64,000 nucleotides of DNA from NCBI GenBank assembly GCA_047967505.1, contig CM106540.1; one strand, 5' to 3'. Shown here piece by piece: positions 8,863-18,360 of this stretch; positions within the stretch are counted from its first letter, which is position 1, and every line of letters begins with the position of its first letter. The translations under genes were made by a program, and so were the position numbers. This stretch comes from Dipteris shenzhenensis. Lineage: Eukaryota; Polypodiophyta; Polypodiopsida; Gleicheniales. The notes beneath the pieces were generated by a model, which was given only the letters and a program-made list of their open reading frames with translations, was not told the DNA's origin and did not search any database.

Positions 8863-10738
8863 GAGGAGGGAAGGTGGGCCACAAACAGCTGTCTGCTTGC
8901 GGTCGATGTCGAGGTGGTCGAAGGATGTCCAGTGTGCAGACGAAGGCGCTTCTGTGAGGGTTTCGAAGGAGAGGCCGGATCATCGGACCCATCCTCTAAA
9001 ACCTTCAACAGGGGGGAGAGGCCCTTCATCCCATGGTGGTAGGCTCTCTCTAACCAGCTCGATGCCTCTGCTAGGGAAATACTGTAGAAGCCCGCTACCT
9101 CTGAGGTCCTCCACGGGCAGAGCCCTTCCGCGTAGACCCACTCCAGAGGTGGCCAAATAATGACCAAGAGGCGGAAACGTTTGGCGCTGTGGCGCCATCT
9201 TAGACGAACGTCACCCTCCTTCCACTGCTGCTGAAGAAGCTCCGCTGCTCTGCTACCGATCCAGTCCTGCACCTGCTCCTGGGGCTGATCTCGTATCGTC
9301 TCCCAAACATTTTCATTCGTCCATTGCTCATTCCCTTCACTGGAGATAGTGAAGGAATAGCTAGAACCATCGTGAGGGGCAAGGACGGACACCTTACCCT
9401 CCGCCCCCTTGCGGAGGAAGAAGATGCTGATGTCTAGGCATGCAGGGAAGGAGCCAATACCCGCTGCATCCAGATAATCCCAAGGTCCTACTCGATAAAA
9501 CTCCAAAGGTAGAGCTCTAGGAGCAGCCCTTGGGCGTGGGGACGAGGATGAGGAGTCTGAACCAGAGAGAGGGGTGCTGGCCTTCTGCGGGGAAGGGCCT
9601 CTCCCCTCTGCCCAGCCAGGAGGGATAGGCGCGGGGGAGGCCTGTGCTGGCTTCGGGGCTGCAGGAGGTGGCTCAGCGGAGAGGGGGGTTCCCTCTGCTC
9701 GAGGAAGAGAGGGGAGCGGAAACCACCGGTGCTGGGGGGGATCCTGGAGGGGGTGGGGGTCGGGGGACCGAGGAGGAGGGGGGAGGGGAAGGAGGGCTGG
9801 GTGAAGGATGAGGGGGAGGCTGGCTGATCTTCGCCTTTCCTTTCTCCTTCCCCTTACCGGGCTGCTCATGAGTAGTGACCACAGGAGGGGGCTCTTGCTG
9901 TGGATGGGAAGGCTTTTTTGGTCCTGCTTTGTTTCCCTTCCGCTTTCTTTTGACCTCCGTCCAGCCTTCCCCTTCGGGAGGGGGTGTCGCTGACTCATGG
10001 GAGGGATCCTGAGTTGCCTAGATGGGTGCCTTCTGAGGTTCTGTACCCGTGAAGCGAGGGCAGGAGCGCGCCTGGTGCCCGAAGCCATGGCATCTCAGAC
10101 ACTGATTGGGGCGACCAGTGACCAGAATGCGCTGCGTCACCACACTTGTGTCCGTCTCGATCTCGAACTCCGAGGGGATGCTCTGTGGATCTAGGACTAC
10201 CACTTTGACACGTGGCACCCCTTGGGCTGCCGCCGCATCAACGTAGGTGTCCTACATAGGCCAGCCAAAGTGCGCCCCCAGGTCCTTGATGATCGGGTGA
10301 AGCTCGGTTGCGAGACCTAGAAAGATGAGGGTAACTGGATGGCGAGGAATGCGAAAGCGGGCATCGAAGTCCGCTACACTGAAACCCCTATACCATGGGA
10401 CCATAAGGATGATCTTCCCACCCACAGAAGTAGGGGATTGCCTGACCATATCGCTCGCAGCCTGTGCTGAGGAGAGCTTGAGCCAGAAGATACCACGTCC
10501 CATGAGTGCAACCTCCTCAATGTGGCTGTCCTCAAGGTAGAGGGTGGACTGCAACCAATCCCTGATGTCTGCTCGTGAAGGGGAGTAGCCAATGACTCTC
10601 CCATAAACGAATGTCTGGGAGAAGTCCGTGGCGGCCTGCTTCACCAAGGAGACCTGGTGCTCTGTCAGTGTTACGCGATAGGCTGATGGAGGGGGGGGGG
10701 TCCGTTTGGGCCACCGGTTCCGAGCTCGTGGCTGCCAT
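8859..10738 (-). pseudogene. LINE-2 ORF1: DUF4283-like domain, CCHC knuckle, Pro-rich linker, novel C-domain
   Basis: The start is the ATG at 10738 (MAATSSEPVAQTD). A run of ten C then shifts the frame into AYRVTLTEHQ and the DUF4283-like N-domain (to 10252). Two in-frame TAG stops follow at 10252 and 10018. The CCHC knuckle is QCLRCHGFGHQARSCPRF at about 10110-10055. After GWTEVKRKRKGNK and a Pro/Ser-rich tract, another frame change leads into the C-terminal domain (FYRVGPWDYLD at about 9515-9480, FPACLDISIFFLRKG, EGDVRLRWR, KRFRLLVI, SPLLKVLEDGSDDP), which ends at TGA 8859. The longest open piece is 8859-10088, but its first 80 or so codons are out of frame with the protein. Confidence 0.85.
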
Positions 10739-11468
10739 ACCGCACTAACAAACTGCGAATGCTCCAAAGTCGGGGGAAAGAGAAGGAAGCGGAAGAGACG
10801 AGGACGGGGCATTGGTACGGAGGCGGGGGAGGGAAGAGGGAGGGATGGAGAGGTACGGGGAAGCGGGGGGGGAGAGGTGGTGATGAGGGGACGGGTGGCG
10901 GAGGGAAGGAGGCGGAGAAAAAAGGGGGGGGGGGCAGCGCAGCGCAGGGAGGGTGAGAGGAGGAGGGAAGGGAAGAGGTGTGGCAGCACCGCACGAGAGG
11001 GGGTGGGGAGGAGAGGCGAGGAAGGAGGGGGAGAAAGGGGGGGGCAGCGTTGCGTCGCAGCAGGGGGGGGGGGCAGGAACGGGCAGGGGGGGTGGTAGCG
11101 CAACGCGAGGGGGGCAGGCGGGTGGGGGAGCTGAGAGCAGAGAGAGGAGGAGCGGAGCGGGCGCGGGGGGGGGGGGGGGGCGGGGAAGCGGGAGGGAGCG
11201 GGGAGTGGAGATGGGAGGAGTGGAGCGGGGGGGGGGGGCAGCGATGGGCGGAGGGGGAGGAGAGGAGGCGGAGGGCCGCGCGGGAGGCGACGGCGAGGGA
11301 GGAGGGGGAGGGGAGGGCCGCGCAGCACGAGGGGGGGGTAGATGGGAGCGAGGGAGGGGAGGGAGTTCGCAGGAGCGAGAGAGTCGTAATTCATTGGAGC
11401 TACATTGCCCTGTGTAGGAGTCCCATTCTTGCTGTGGCAACCTCTGCAAGCATGGTGACGAGCAAGGC
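10739..11468 (-). repeat. G-rich leader (5' UTR) of LINE-2
   Basis: Plus strand almost purely A/G with long G runs (for example 11167-11186 and 11229-11238). No coding sequence is supported. Long apparent ORFs here are low-complexity Pro/Ser/Arg translations. The extreme 5' end (about 11400-11468) is of normal composition and is missing from LINE-1. Confidence 0.75.
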
Positions 11469-11486
11469 TGCGCTTCTTGCTTCTTC
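11469..11486. repeat. Target-site duplication of LINE-2, right copy
   Basis: Exact match to 4404-4421. It marks the 5' end of LINE-2 at 11468 and the resumption of LINE-0. Confidence 0.95.
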
Positions 11487-12623
11487 AAATTACTACTCTT
11501 GCTTTTGGCTATTGGAAACCTACTCAGTGGGATTTCCTGTTGGGTAGTATTGAAGGCAAGGTCAAAGGTTGCCCTCTTGTTTCTCAAATGTTTTTGGATT
11601 GGAAACATATTCTTTCACATTTGGCTTGGCATGGCCATGACTCTTTGCAGGGTAACTCTTTGAGAGCTGAGAGCATCCACTGGTCACGGGTGTTTTCTCC
11701 ACCATTGGCTTTGCAGGAGCCCAGATGCTCATATTTTCTTAATTCAAAAGGGATCTCCTCTATGGCAGATGTCATTCATGATGATGGCACTATTCTATCC
11801 TTTCCTTTGGCTGCTGAAAAATATGGTCTACAAATGCATTATCGTCCTATATGGCAAGCCATTACTCGGATGCTTCAGCCTTTTCAGCCAGTACCGCCTT
11901 TAGAACTTCAAGACAGGCTTCAGCATTGGACTCTTCTTCCAGCACACTCGTCCATTTGTCCTTTGAAGCTGTCTGATATTACAGTGTCATATTTATATAA
12001 GGTTCTACTATCTCCACCTTGGGCATCAGATAGGACCAATCAGATTTGGAATTTGCATCGTCCAGTCAAATGGAGGAGATTGAAACACATTTGGCACTCC
12101 AAGTCCCTCTTCGACAACATGTCTTCTTATGGCGTGTTCTAATGGGTATTCTTCCGTCTAGACAGCTTTATTACGTAGACGTATTGCTCCGGCTATTTGT
12201 AGTCGATGTTCGACTCTCTCAAGAAGTCTGTGTCTCATATCTTTGGCACTGCCCTGAGACACGTGACTTCTTGGGCATCCTTCGGCAAAGATTACAATTG
12301 AGATTTCCTCAAGCTTCTTTCAAGGAACTTTTTGGGCTTTTTGAGATTTATCCTCGACAACCGGATTTTGAGTTGTTCGCTACTAGGCACTCTGGACTCT
12401 CTGGAAAGATAGAAACCACAGAGTCTTTGGTGATCCTATGTTTTCTCCTTTTGTTTTCTTTCGTCGTTCTTTGCAGCAATCACTCTTTGATTGTCTACAA
12501 ACTCACTACATTGTGATGTATATTTGTCCTACATGGAGATTTTCTCTTGATGTACTTTTCCAGCTTCTAGTTTTAGGATAGCTTTCTTGTAATATTAAGC
12601 ATTCAAAGTTTTCACCCCAAAAA
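11487..12623 (+). mobile_element. LINE-0, 3' half with ORF2 C-terminus and A tail
   Basis: Continuation of the plus-strand LINE begun at 4150. The open segment 11477-12142 reads YWKPTQWDFLLG, GCPLVSQMFLDWKHILSH, SIHWSRVF and PVPPLELQDR. After a frameshift it continues at 12046-12516 with RQHVFLWRVLMGILPSRQ and a zf-RVT-like finger (LWHCPETRDFLGILRQR). LINE-5 at 49982-51252 encodes the same stretch with the same landmarks, so both are one family. The 3' UTR ends TTTCACCCC followed by six A and then (TG)n. Confidence 0.85.
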
Positions 12624-12661
12624 ATGTGTGTGTGTGTGTGAGTGAGAGAGAGAGAGAGAGA
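12624..12661. repeat. (TG)n-(AG)n microsatellite at the LINE-0 tail
   Basis: Starts immediately after the LINE A tail: about 8 TG units, then about 10 AG units. The same A-tail-to-TG junction recurs at 49315, 49966 and 51253. Confidence 0.9.
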
Positions 12662-12723
12662 CAAGAGATAGGAAATAGCAAATGTATATATGCAGGAATA
12701 CAAGAACAGCTTGAGGGATGAGA

Positions 12724-12795
12724 GTGACCCTGTGGAAAACTGCAATGAGTGTGACCCAAGTGACCCTGTGGAAGACTGCAATGAGTGTGAGGAGA
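12724..12795. repeat. 36-bp tandem duplication
   Basis: GTGACCCTGTGGA..CTGCAATGAGT occurs at 12724 and again at 12760 with few differences. The second copy leads into the dispersed repeat that follows. Confidence 0.85.
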
Positions 12796-12960
12796 AGGAC
12801 CTTTTATGGGGTCCCCACCCAGCCTAGTCGGCCAGCAATAAGCTGACCAACTGGCCAACCACTCAGTCAGCCTAACCCAACCAAATCGGGCTGACCCGAC
12901 CCAGATCAGGTCAGGCCAATTTGGCACGACCTGGTTGGACGCCTAATTGGGCCCTAACTT
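12770..12960. repeat. Dispersed repeat, copy 1 (also at 16548-16675)
   Basis: From CTGCAATGAGTGTGAGG through GGACCTTTTA, CCCACCCAGCCT, AATAAGCT and GGCCAACC to the CAGCCTAACC block, this stretch closely matches 16548-16675. No coding potential. It could be LTR or TRIM remnants (it includes a CCTTTTATGG TATA-like string), but I see no terminal structure. Confidence 0.7.
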
Positions 12961-13514
12961 TGCCCTGACCAAGGGCCAGGATCGCCTCAACAGCCAACCT
13001 AAACCAAGCCAAGATTGCTATCTCCCTACTCCTCACTCCGGGTAGGCACACCCATAAAAAAGCCCTCTCTCACTATGAGATGCCTCAACTTTAATTCCCT
13101 CTCTGCAACTCATGGTGAGTACATGATTTGAAGATGCAATCATGAACCATCCAATAGCGCGCATACTGCATTCATCTCGGAGAAAGCACCAAATAGCATG
13201 GATCCTCAAAACATAATGCCACCTCAAACAGCAGATGAGATGTCCTCGGCTATGATTTCCCATGCTAGTCTGCACTGAGTTCCCAATGGAGAATCAAAAG
13301 CTATGGGGAAAGTGGGCTGACACTGCTCCAATCATTTGAAAGTCTAGTAGAAAAAGCAGAACTATGGAGCTTTGGACCAAATATGTTCAAAGTTCATTGC
13401 TTGATGTCACAGAAACTATGGACACAATGTGTACAATCGTTTGTTCTTCGCTCTCTGGCTATGGCAAGTAGGGGGCCCCGAAACTAGTGCTAGAAAGCTA
13501 GGCAACCCGAGATC
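12961..13514. other. Unassigned sequence
   Basis: I recognise nothing here. An 80-codon minus ORF at 13033-13275 lacks recognisable motifs and is probably chance. Confidence 0.5.
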
Positions 13515-13685
13515 CTAGGCAATGGCCTGCTGCCTTGGAACCACTAGACTGAGTCGAAGATGAATCTGATGCCGTGTCTTGGTCCTTACATTTGTTCTTG
13601 AACAGAAAATCCTTGGCCAGATGCCCTCTCTTTCCGCAAGCATAGCACTTAGGCCTTCCTTGGTTTTGAATTTGAGCTGACAGCG
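13515..13685 (-). pseudogene. Gag zinc-knuckle scrap of an LTR retrotransposon
   Basis: In the minus strand at about 13665-13600 a frame reads GRPKCYACGKRGHLAKDF, a C-x2-C-x4-H knuckle typical of retrotransposon gag with the last Cys lost, followed by a Ser/Asp-rich tail. It abuts the LINE-4 endonuclease segment so closely that one ORF (13515-13946) runs across both in another frame. This marks a junction between two elements rather than a gene. Confidence 0.55.
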
Positions 13686-14621
13686 TAAAGCCTTACACTC
13701 TTCATCGTACCAATTATTACAGGGTACGGTCCCAGGAGATGGTGGGCGGGTGGAGCGAGTGGTGTGAGGGAAAGCATGAAGGGCAGCCTCGTCTAGTGTG
13801 TGGGTGATCAGGGCAGCACGGTCCTCAAATAGGGGTATGAAGTCAATGTAAGCAAGGAGTATGTACACATAGTCAGAGTAAGTAGGTGAGTGGTCATGGT
13901 TCTCAAATAGGGATATGAAGTCAATGTAAGCAAGGAGTATGTACACACAGTCAGAGTAAGTAGGTGAGTGGTTACGGTCGAAGCGTATATCATGATAGGT
14001 GGAGTAAGAACTCAGTGGGGTGGAAGGTGATGTGCAACAGCAGGGAGTGGAAGAAAAGGTAAGTGTGATCAGTCCCTAGTGGAGGAGGTGCTACAGTGAA
14101 ATCGATGATGCGTGATGTGAAGGCACAGGATCCCATGATGTAATCAACAACGCTAGATCCTCCCCCATGTGGGAAGCATGTGAAACCACCCGAGGCGGGC
14201 CATTTGTCGAGACCATTATAGATAATGAGATCATGCATCCTGCCGAGGTCTAATAGGGCTTGCCCATAAGATGTGATTGGCCCTCGTCTGTCAGCCGAAA
14301 CCCAACATCCTCAAGGTCAACGTCTAGCAGTAGAATGGAATCATCCCTGAAGTCAAGGAGTGGTACTTGACGGGGGTCTGTCCTCGCGTTGAAGTCTCCA
14401 ACTAGGAGGACTTCTTCGCGGCTCGAGAAATCAACAATGAACTGATATAGGGCTTCAAAAGGAGATGTCTCAGTCTCATCTAGAATATCTCTTGCAAAGT
14501 GGGAGGTCTCGGGAGGGAAGTAGCATACTGTAACAAACAGATCCCGGCTGTCCATGTGTTGGATCTGAATCCAAAGAGGCTTGGAAGGTATATTTCTCTG
14601 CTCTACTGAAATGGTCCCCAA
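13686..14621 (-). pseudogene. LINE-4 endonuclease domain
   Basis: 14621-14250 encodes WIQIQHMDSRDLFVTVCYFPP and the core LLVGDFNARTDPRQ (catalytic Asp and Asn). 14238-13990 encodes GSSVVDYIMGS...FTVAPPPLGTDHTYLFF, the C-terminal strand pair with TDH in place of SDH. 13946-13686 ends in NNWYDEECKALR, the usual start of the endonuclease-RT linker. The two main pieces are separated by a frame change near 14245, and a 78-bp duplication inflates the C-terminal part. Confidence 0.8.
13824..13979. repeat. 78-bp in-frame tandem duplication within LINE-4
   Basis: Two copies starting at 13824 and 13902, differing at a handful of positions. 78 is divisible by three, so 26 residues (SYIPYLR...THLLTLT in one frame) are repeated without breaking the frame. 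Confidence 0.9.
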
Positions 14622-14999
14622 AAGGGTGGATCTGTAGAGAACTGCTACTCCTCCTAATCCACGTACTCCCCCTGTGTCCCTAGTCTCATCTCTGTAAGCA
14701 CACTCTCACGTGTACCCACTGACTACTGATAGTGGGCGCTCTGGACTCTGATGTGTGTCTGTGTAAAAGACTATGTCGCGACTTGTATAGGATTCTAAGA
14801 AGTTCCCTTGTTCTGACCATAAGGTACCATTATAGTTCCAAATGGTGCAAGATAGGGTCTCGAAGATCTGAGTCTCATAGACCCCGCCTCCCTATGCGGG
14901 AGGGAAGGGGGTTGATGCCTAACGGGCGCCTGTAAGAAGTCGTCCATCCCGGACTACTACCCACTTTCCCTCCTTACGAGCCTGATCACGCTGCTGCAA

Positions 15000-16008
15000 T
15001 AGGGAGCACCTCTCCTCAACATGTAGTGGGGTGAGTTCCTCATCCATGGAAATCGCTGGCTAATCTCATAGGACTGACCTACATCGTAAAGCCGAGAGTC
15101 GTGCCTGAGCATCATGGAACGTATGATCAGGGGATGCTCTCGATGGGGTCTCTCCCCACCTCCATGCCCTCTCGATCCAGTTCTCAACTACACCCAAAGT
15201 AGTGGCCACGAAAGCCGTCGCATCTGTCATCGGCGTAGCCTCAGTGCATGGGATCCCACGAACTCTGATGTTGAGAGCCTTACTGACTCTCTGTTGCTGC
15301 TCCACGAGCGTAGCCGAAATGGTTGCCCTTGCGGGTTCTCGTTTGGCCACGTCGACCCATCTGGACGCCTCCTCAATCACAGATTGCATGCTCGCAATCT
15401 AGGCCTCTACTACCAGTGTGCTGCCTGTAGCTGTACGAGTAGAGGAGAGCTCCTCCCTGAGCTGAATCATGTCCTGCCTCAGCACATGTACAAAAGTAGG
15501 AGGGTGTGGTAGGATAGTGGGCGGTGGTTGTGCAAGCTGAGTAAGGAGAGCGGATGCCTGAGGTACAAAGACAGGGGTCTCAATGGTCCCAATCGAATAG
15601 GAGATGGAAGACTGAGTTAGTGGCGAAGTAATCCCAATGGTATGAGGGAGAGGTGGCTGACTGAGAGGGAGAGGGGATGGGAAAGTCGAGAACAGTGGCT
15701 CTGCGTGCATCATCTCCTGTGGGGGTGACATGGGTGGTGGAACAGCTGGGGTCTCCAAAGCAGTTGAAGGAGAGGACTCCAACAAAACGCCACTTGTCAC
15801 TGGAGGGGTGGCTAAAGCTGTATACAGCCTTGATTGGTGTAGTTGAAGTAGACTTCAGTGGTAGGGCTGAAGCAGGCCCTCTCGACGTAGGTGGGGGTGT
15901 AGATATAAGTGAAGTAACTCCTATGGAAGAAGATGTGAGTGTGGTGGCTGATGATGATGATGATGACCCTTTAAGAATCTCTCGGCTGTCCACTCCAAGT
16001 CCACTCAC
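15000..16008 (-). pseudogene. LINE-4 ORF1, coiled-coil plus L1-ORF1p-like RNA-binding core
   Basis: The N-terminal part (16008-15580 and, in another frame, 15800-15399) is Ser/Thr/Pro-rich and low complexity. It leads into QLREELSSTRTATG, a TAG at 15399, and then EEASRWVDVAKREP and VEQQQRVSKALNIRVRGIP, a coiled-coil followed by the entry strand of an L1-ORF1p-type RRM. Downstream LGVVENWIERAWRWG and ASPDHTFHDAQARL match the degenerate copy at 35475-35740. The CTD around 15060-15000 (MDEELTPLHVEERC) is out of frame. At least two frame changes and the TAG make it dead. Confidence 0.65.
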
Positions 16009-16025
16009 GTTGAGGCGTCTCTCTT

Positions 16026-16547
16026 GACATCCTCAAGCTTTGATTGCACCTACTGAGGTTTGTCCTTTTCCTTCTCAATATCTTTTCCCCTTCCTCCTTT
16101 TCCCATCGGATAGAGAACTAATTGTTCTTGCTGTTTTATTCAGGTAGGGGTCCCCTTACGTGGGCATAGTGACTCGGGACTGCCCCATGAAGATTGACAA
16201 TGCCTAAGTGGAGGCCAAGTGTCAACAGACAGCAAGCCACATGGCAATTGGAAGCCACGTGGCACGTGGTAGTCAGCCAGAGGGTGGCGAGGCTGAGCTG
16301 ACGAAGTAGGATGGAGGGAGCTGGAAGTGGGGAAGGAGCTGCAAGAGGTGGACTTAGGCGGGGAGGAGCTGGTGAGGAGGACCAAGGCGTGGAGGTGGAG
16401 CTGGTGGGGAGAAGCAGGCCGCGGAGGAGGGACTGGCTGGGGAGGAGCAGGCAGCGGAGGAGGTGAGCTGGCGGGGAGGAGCTGAGCGGGAGATGGAGCA
16501 GCCGCCAACAGGTGACGAGGCAGAGAGAGTCTATAGGCGCAGCAGCA
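16026..16547. other. Unassigned sequence, GGAG-rich stretch
   Basis: No gene supported. 16290-16500 is purine-rich on the plus strand (GGAGGAG repeats), giving long spurious Ser/Pro ORFs on the minus strand. CACGTGG strings (16258, 16266) also recur in the unassigned CT-rich DNA near 57580-57760. Confidence 0.5.
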
Positions 16548-16675
16548 GGGTGACTGCAATGAGTGTGAGGGGAGGGACCTTTTACAGGCCCCCCACCCAG
16601 CCTCGTCCGCCAACAATAAGCTAACCGACTGGCCAACCCAGTTGGTCAGCCTAACCTGACCAGCAAATCGACTTG
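16548..16675. repeat. Dispersed repeat, copy 2 (see 12770-12960)
   Basis: GACTGCAATGAGTGTGAGG, GGGACCTTTTACAGG, CCCACCCAGCCTCG, AATAAGCTAACC and CAGCCTAACCTGACC parallel the first copy. It ends where the copia fragment begins. Confidence 0.7.
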
Positions 16676-17522
16676 ACTCGATTGAACAACTTCCTCATAT
16701 TGATGCCAATGTCCAGCCTGATTTACATCCACTTGATGATCATGCTATTGAACAGGTTGTTGCAGAGGAGACGGCTGTCATTAGACAGCAGAAAACAGTC
16801 CCAAGGTGGCTCTTGGAGACCCTCAGGGACAGCAAGCAAGCTAAGCCCTTGGCTGCCCGCACACCAGAGGTGGTAAAAAACAAATGCATGGCGATTTACT
16901 TGATGTTGCATTGATTGCCACTGCTTCAATGAAGAGTCCTTATGCTATAAGGATGCATCTGATGGCATGGAATGGATGGATGCCATGAAAGCTGAACTTG
17001 ATTCCATTCATGCAAATGGCACATGGGAGTTGTGTGACTTGCCAGCAAGCAGGCGTGCCACAAAAGAAATGGTACAAGGTAAAGCGGAAAGCTAATGGCC
17101 ACATAGACCAATGCAAATCCCGCCTTGTTCCGAAAGGCTGTACACAGCAACACGGCATTGACTTTGAGGAGACCTTTGCTCCCACTTCACGCATAATGAC
17201 CATCCGATTTGTCATAGCCATTGCATCTCACAAGCATTGGGAAATTCACCAACTTGACATTAAGACAACTTTCATTCTATGTCAGCCAACCTCCCGCATT
17301 TGAGGTCGTAGATTCTGAAAGTAAAGTATGCAGCTAAAAAAAGCCCTCCATGGATTGAAGCAGGTAGCCACAGCATGGTATGCCAAAATACATTCACATA
17401 TGTTATGCCTTGGACTTCAGAAGAGCCCCACATAGCCGCTCTTTATGTCCGAAAGAGTGGATCAGATTTTCTGATTTTAATACTTTATGTGGATGGCATG
17501 CTTATTACTGGACCAAATAGAG
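16676..17522 (+). pseudogene. Degenerate Ty1/copia reverse transcriptase fragment
   Basis: 16676-16870 encodes the pre-RT linker (QQKTVPRWLLETLRDSKQAKP). 16890-17300 reads the RT fingers: KKWYKVKRKANGHIDQC, LVPKGCTQQHGIDFEETFAP, HWEIHQLDIKTTF. After a gap, 17330-17515 reads LKKALHGLKQVATAWYAKI and LILYVDGMLITGPN. The catalytic YVDD is YVDG, so the enzyme would be inactive even without the frameshifts. No LTRs adjoin. The junction with the minus-strand gag fragment lies between 17520 and 17560. Confidence 0.85.
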
Positions 17523-17559
17523 ACGAGCGAACTCATCATCCAAGTTAAGCATATATTGG

Positions 17560-18271
17560 GGTGGGAGAAAACGGGCTTTGAGGTCGGCCACAAACGTTGC
17601 CCAACGTTTTTGGGTCAGTATGCTTACTAGCCCAATGCTGCCACCAAGTCACCGCCTCACCTGTAAGATGAGGGGTTGCAAGGTGGACTTTATCTTGCTC
17701 ATCTTGAATCTGCGCTAACGAAAAATGACTACAAACTGATGAATAAATTGCAAAATTGTTGAATGGTCACACTTACCATCATACTTGACAAAGTTTGGAG
17801 TGGACCGAGTGAGTGGTGTTACCTTTGTCGATGGCGAAGCTGTGGCAGAGATGGCTGTTGCGCTCAAACCTGCCTGCATAGCGGCTAACATCTGTTTGTG
17901 TTGGAGAAGCATCGCCTTTTGGTCTAGCTTTTGTTGCCTCTCTGCCTGGGCGAGCTCTGTGCGTCGCAGTGCCTCCTCATTTTTGCGTTCCTCACGCATC
18001 AACACAAGAGCAGTTTTTCAAAATATGTGGTTCCTCTTTCTTCCAGTAGCTTTTCTGCTTCTTTTTCCTCCAGACGTTGTTTTGTCTGGTCCAGCTGTCT
18101 TTTGCTTTCTTCCAACTGGGCTGAATGTTCTTCGAGTTGCTGCAGGAGGACCCGATTCTGCTCTAGAAGGTTCGCCATCACTTCTTCAGCATTTGACGGA
18201 AGCATATCTTGTTGGTAGTCTTTCTCCTCTTCAAAGTCTTCGAAGTTGAAATCTTTTCCTGACCCTTCCAT
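17560..18271 (-). pseudogene. Gag N-terminal region, coiled-coil, of the truncated LTR element
   Basis: The ATG at 18271 is 90 bp inside the LTR edge. Residues 20-90 are heptad-rich (ANLLEQNRVLLQQLEEHSAQ, LDQTKQRLEEKEAEKLLEE). A frame change near 18000 continues as REERKNEEALRRTELAQAER and QKLDQKAMLLQHKQMLAAMQ. PNFVKYDGKCD and, after another break, PHLTGEAVTWWQHW are the start of a retrotransposon gag domain as found in plant gypsy elements. Confidence 0.75.
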
Positions 18272-18347
18272 GGCGCTTTATTGTGTATCCTTTCCGGATC
18301 TCAACACAACCATACACTCACGGTAGTCAAGCTAGATACAGACCGAA

Positions 18348-18359
18348 GCTCTGATACCA
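18348..18359 (-). promoter_or_regulatory. Primer-binding site (initiator-Met tRNA type)
   Basis: The minus strand reads TGGTATCAGAGC, the standard plant LTR-element primer site, one base from the LTR end at 18361. Confidence 0.9.
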
Positions 18360-18360
18360 A

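Larger units (their letters stand above)
4422..11468 (-). mobile_element. LINE-2: full-length L1-type retrotransposon inserted in LINE-0
   Basis: 7047-bp minus-strand element bounded by an exact 18-bp duplication of LINE-0 sequence. Order on its own strand: leader (11468-10739), ORF1 (10738-8859), ORF2 (8862-about 4550), short 3' UTR and a tail of about seven A (T run at 4422-4428). It is inserted antisense to the host LINE, only about 270 bp from LINE-1. The reading frames carry frameshifts plus eight in-frame premature stops that I could place, so it is dead despite the perfect duplication. Confidence 0.95.
13686..16025 (-). mobile_element. LINE-4: 5' part of a second LINE clade
   Basis: Minus-strand fragment with ORF1 (16008-about 15000) and an endonuclease (about 14621-13690), truncated before RT. 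Both proteins differ in type from LINE-1, -2 and -3: ORF1 has a coiled-coil plus L1-ORF1p-like layout with no CCHC seen, and the endonuclease uses VGDFNARTD and TDHTY. The 3' end is cut at the gag scrap near 13685. Another ORF1 scrap of this clade lies at 35475-35740. Confidence 0.75.

Noticed and set aside
8859-10088. 409-codon minus ORF taken as one protein
   Set aside because: Its first 80 or so codons are out of frame with the LINE ORF1 (GWTEVKRKRKGNK is read in another frame); only the C-terminal part is real.
2322-10088. Programmed frameshift in the Pro-rich tract of LINE ORF1
   Set aside because: Both copies change frame there, but in opposite directions (one shifted +1, the other -1), which fits random indels in homopolymers better than a conserved signal.
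10252-11608. Long Pro/Ser/Arg-rich ORFs on both strands of the G-rich leaders (also 3392-4081)
   Set aside because: Low-complexity translation of A/G-rich DNA; collinear with a non-coding LINE leader.
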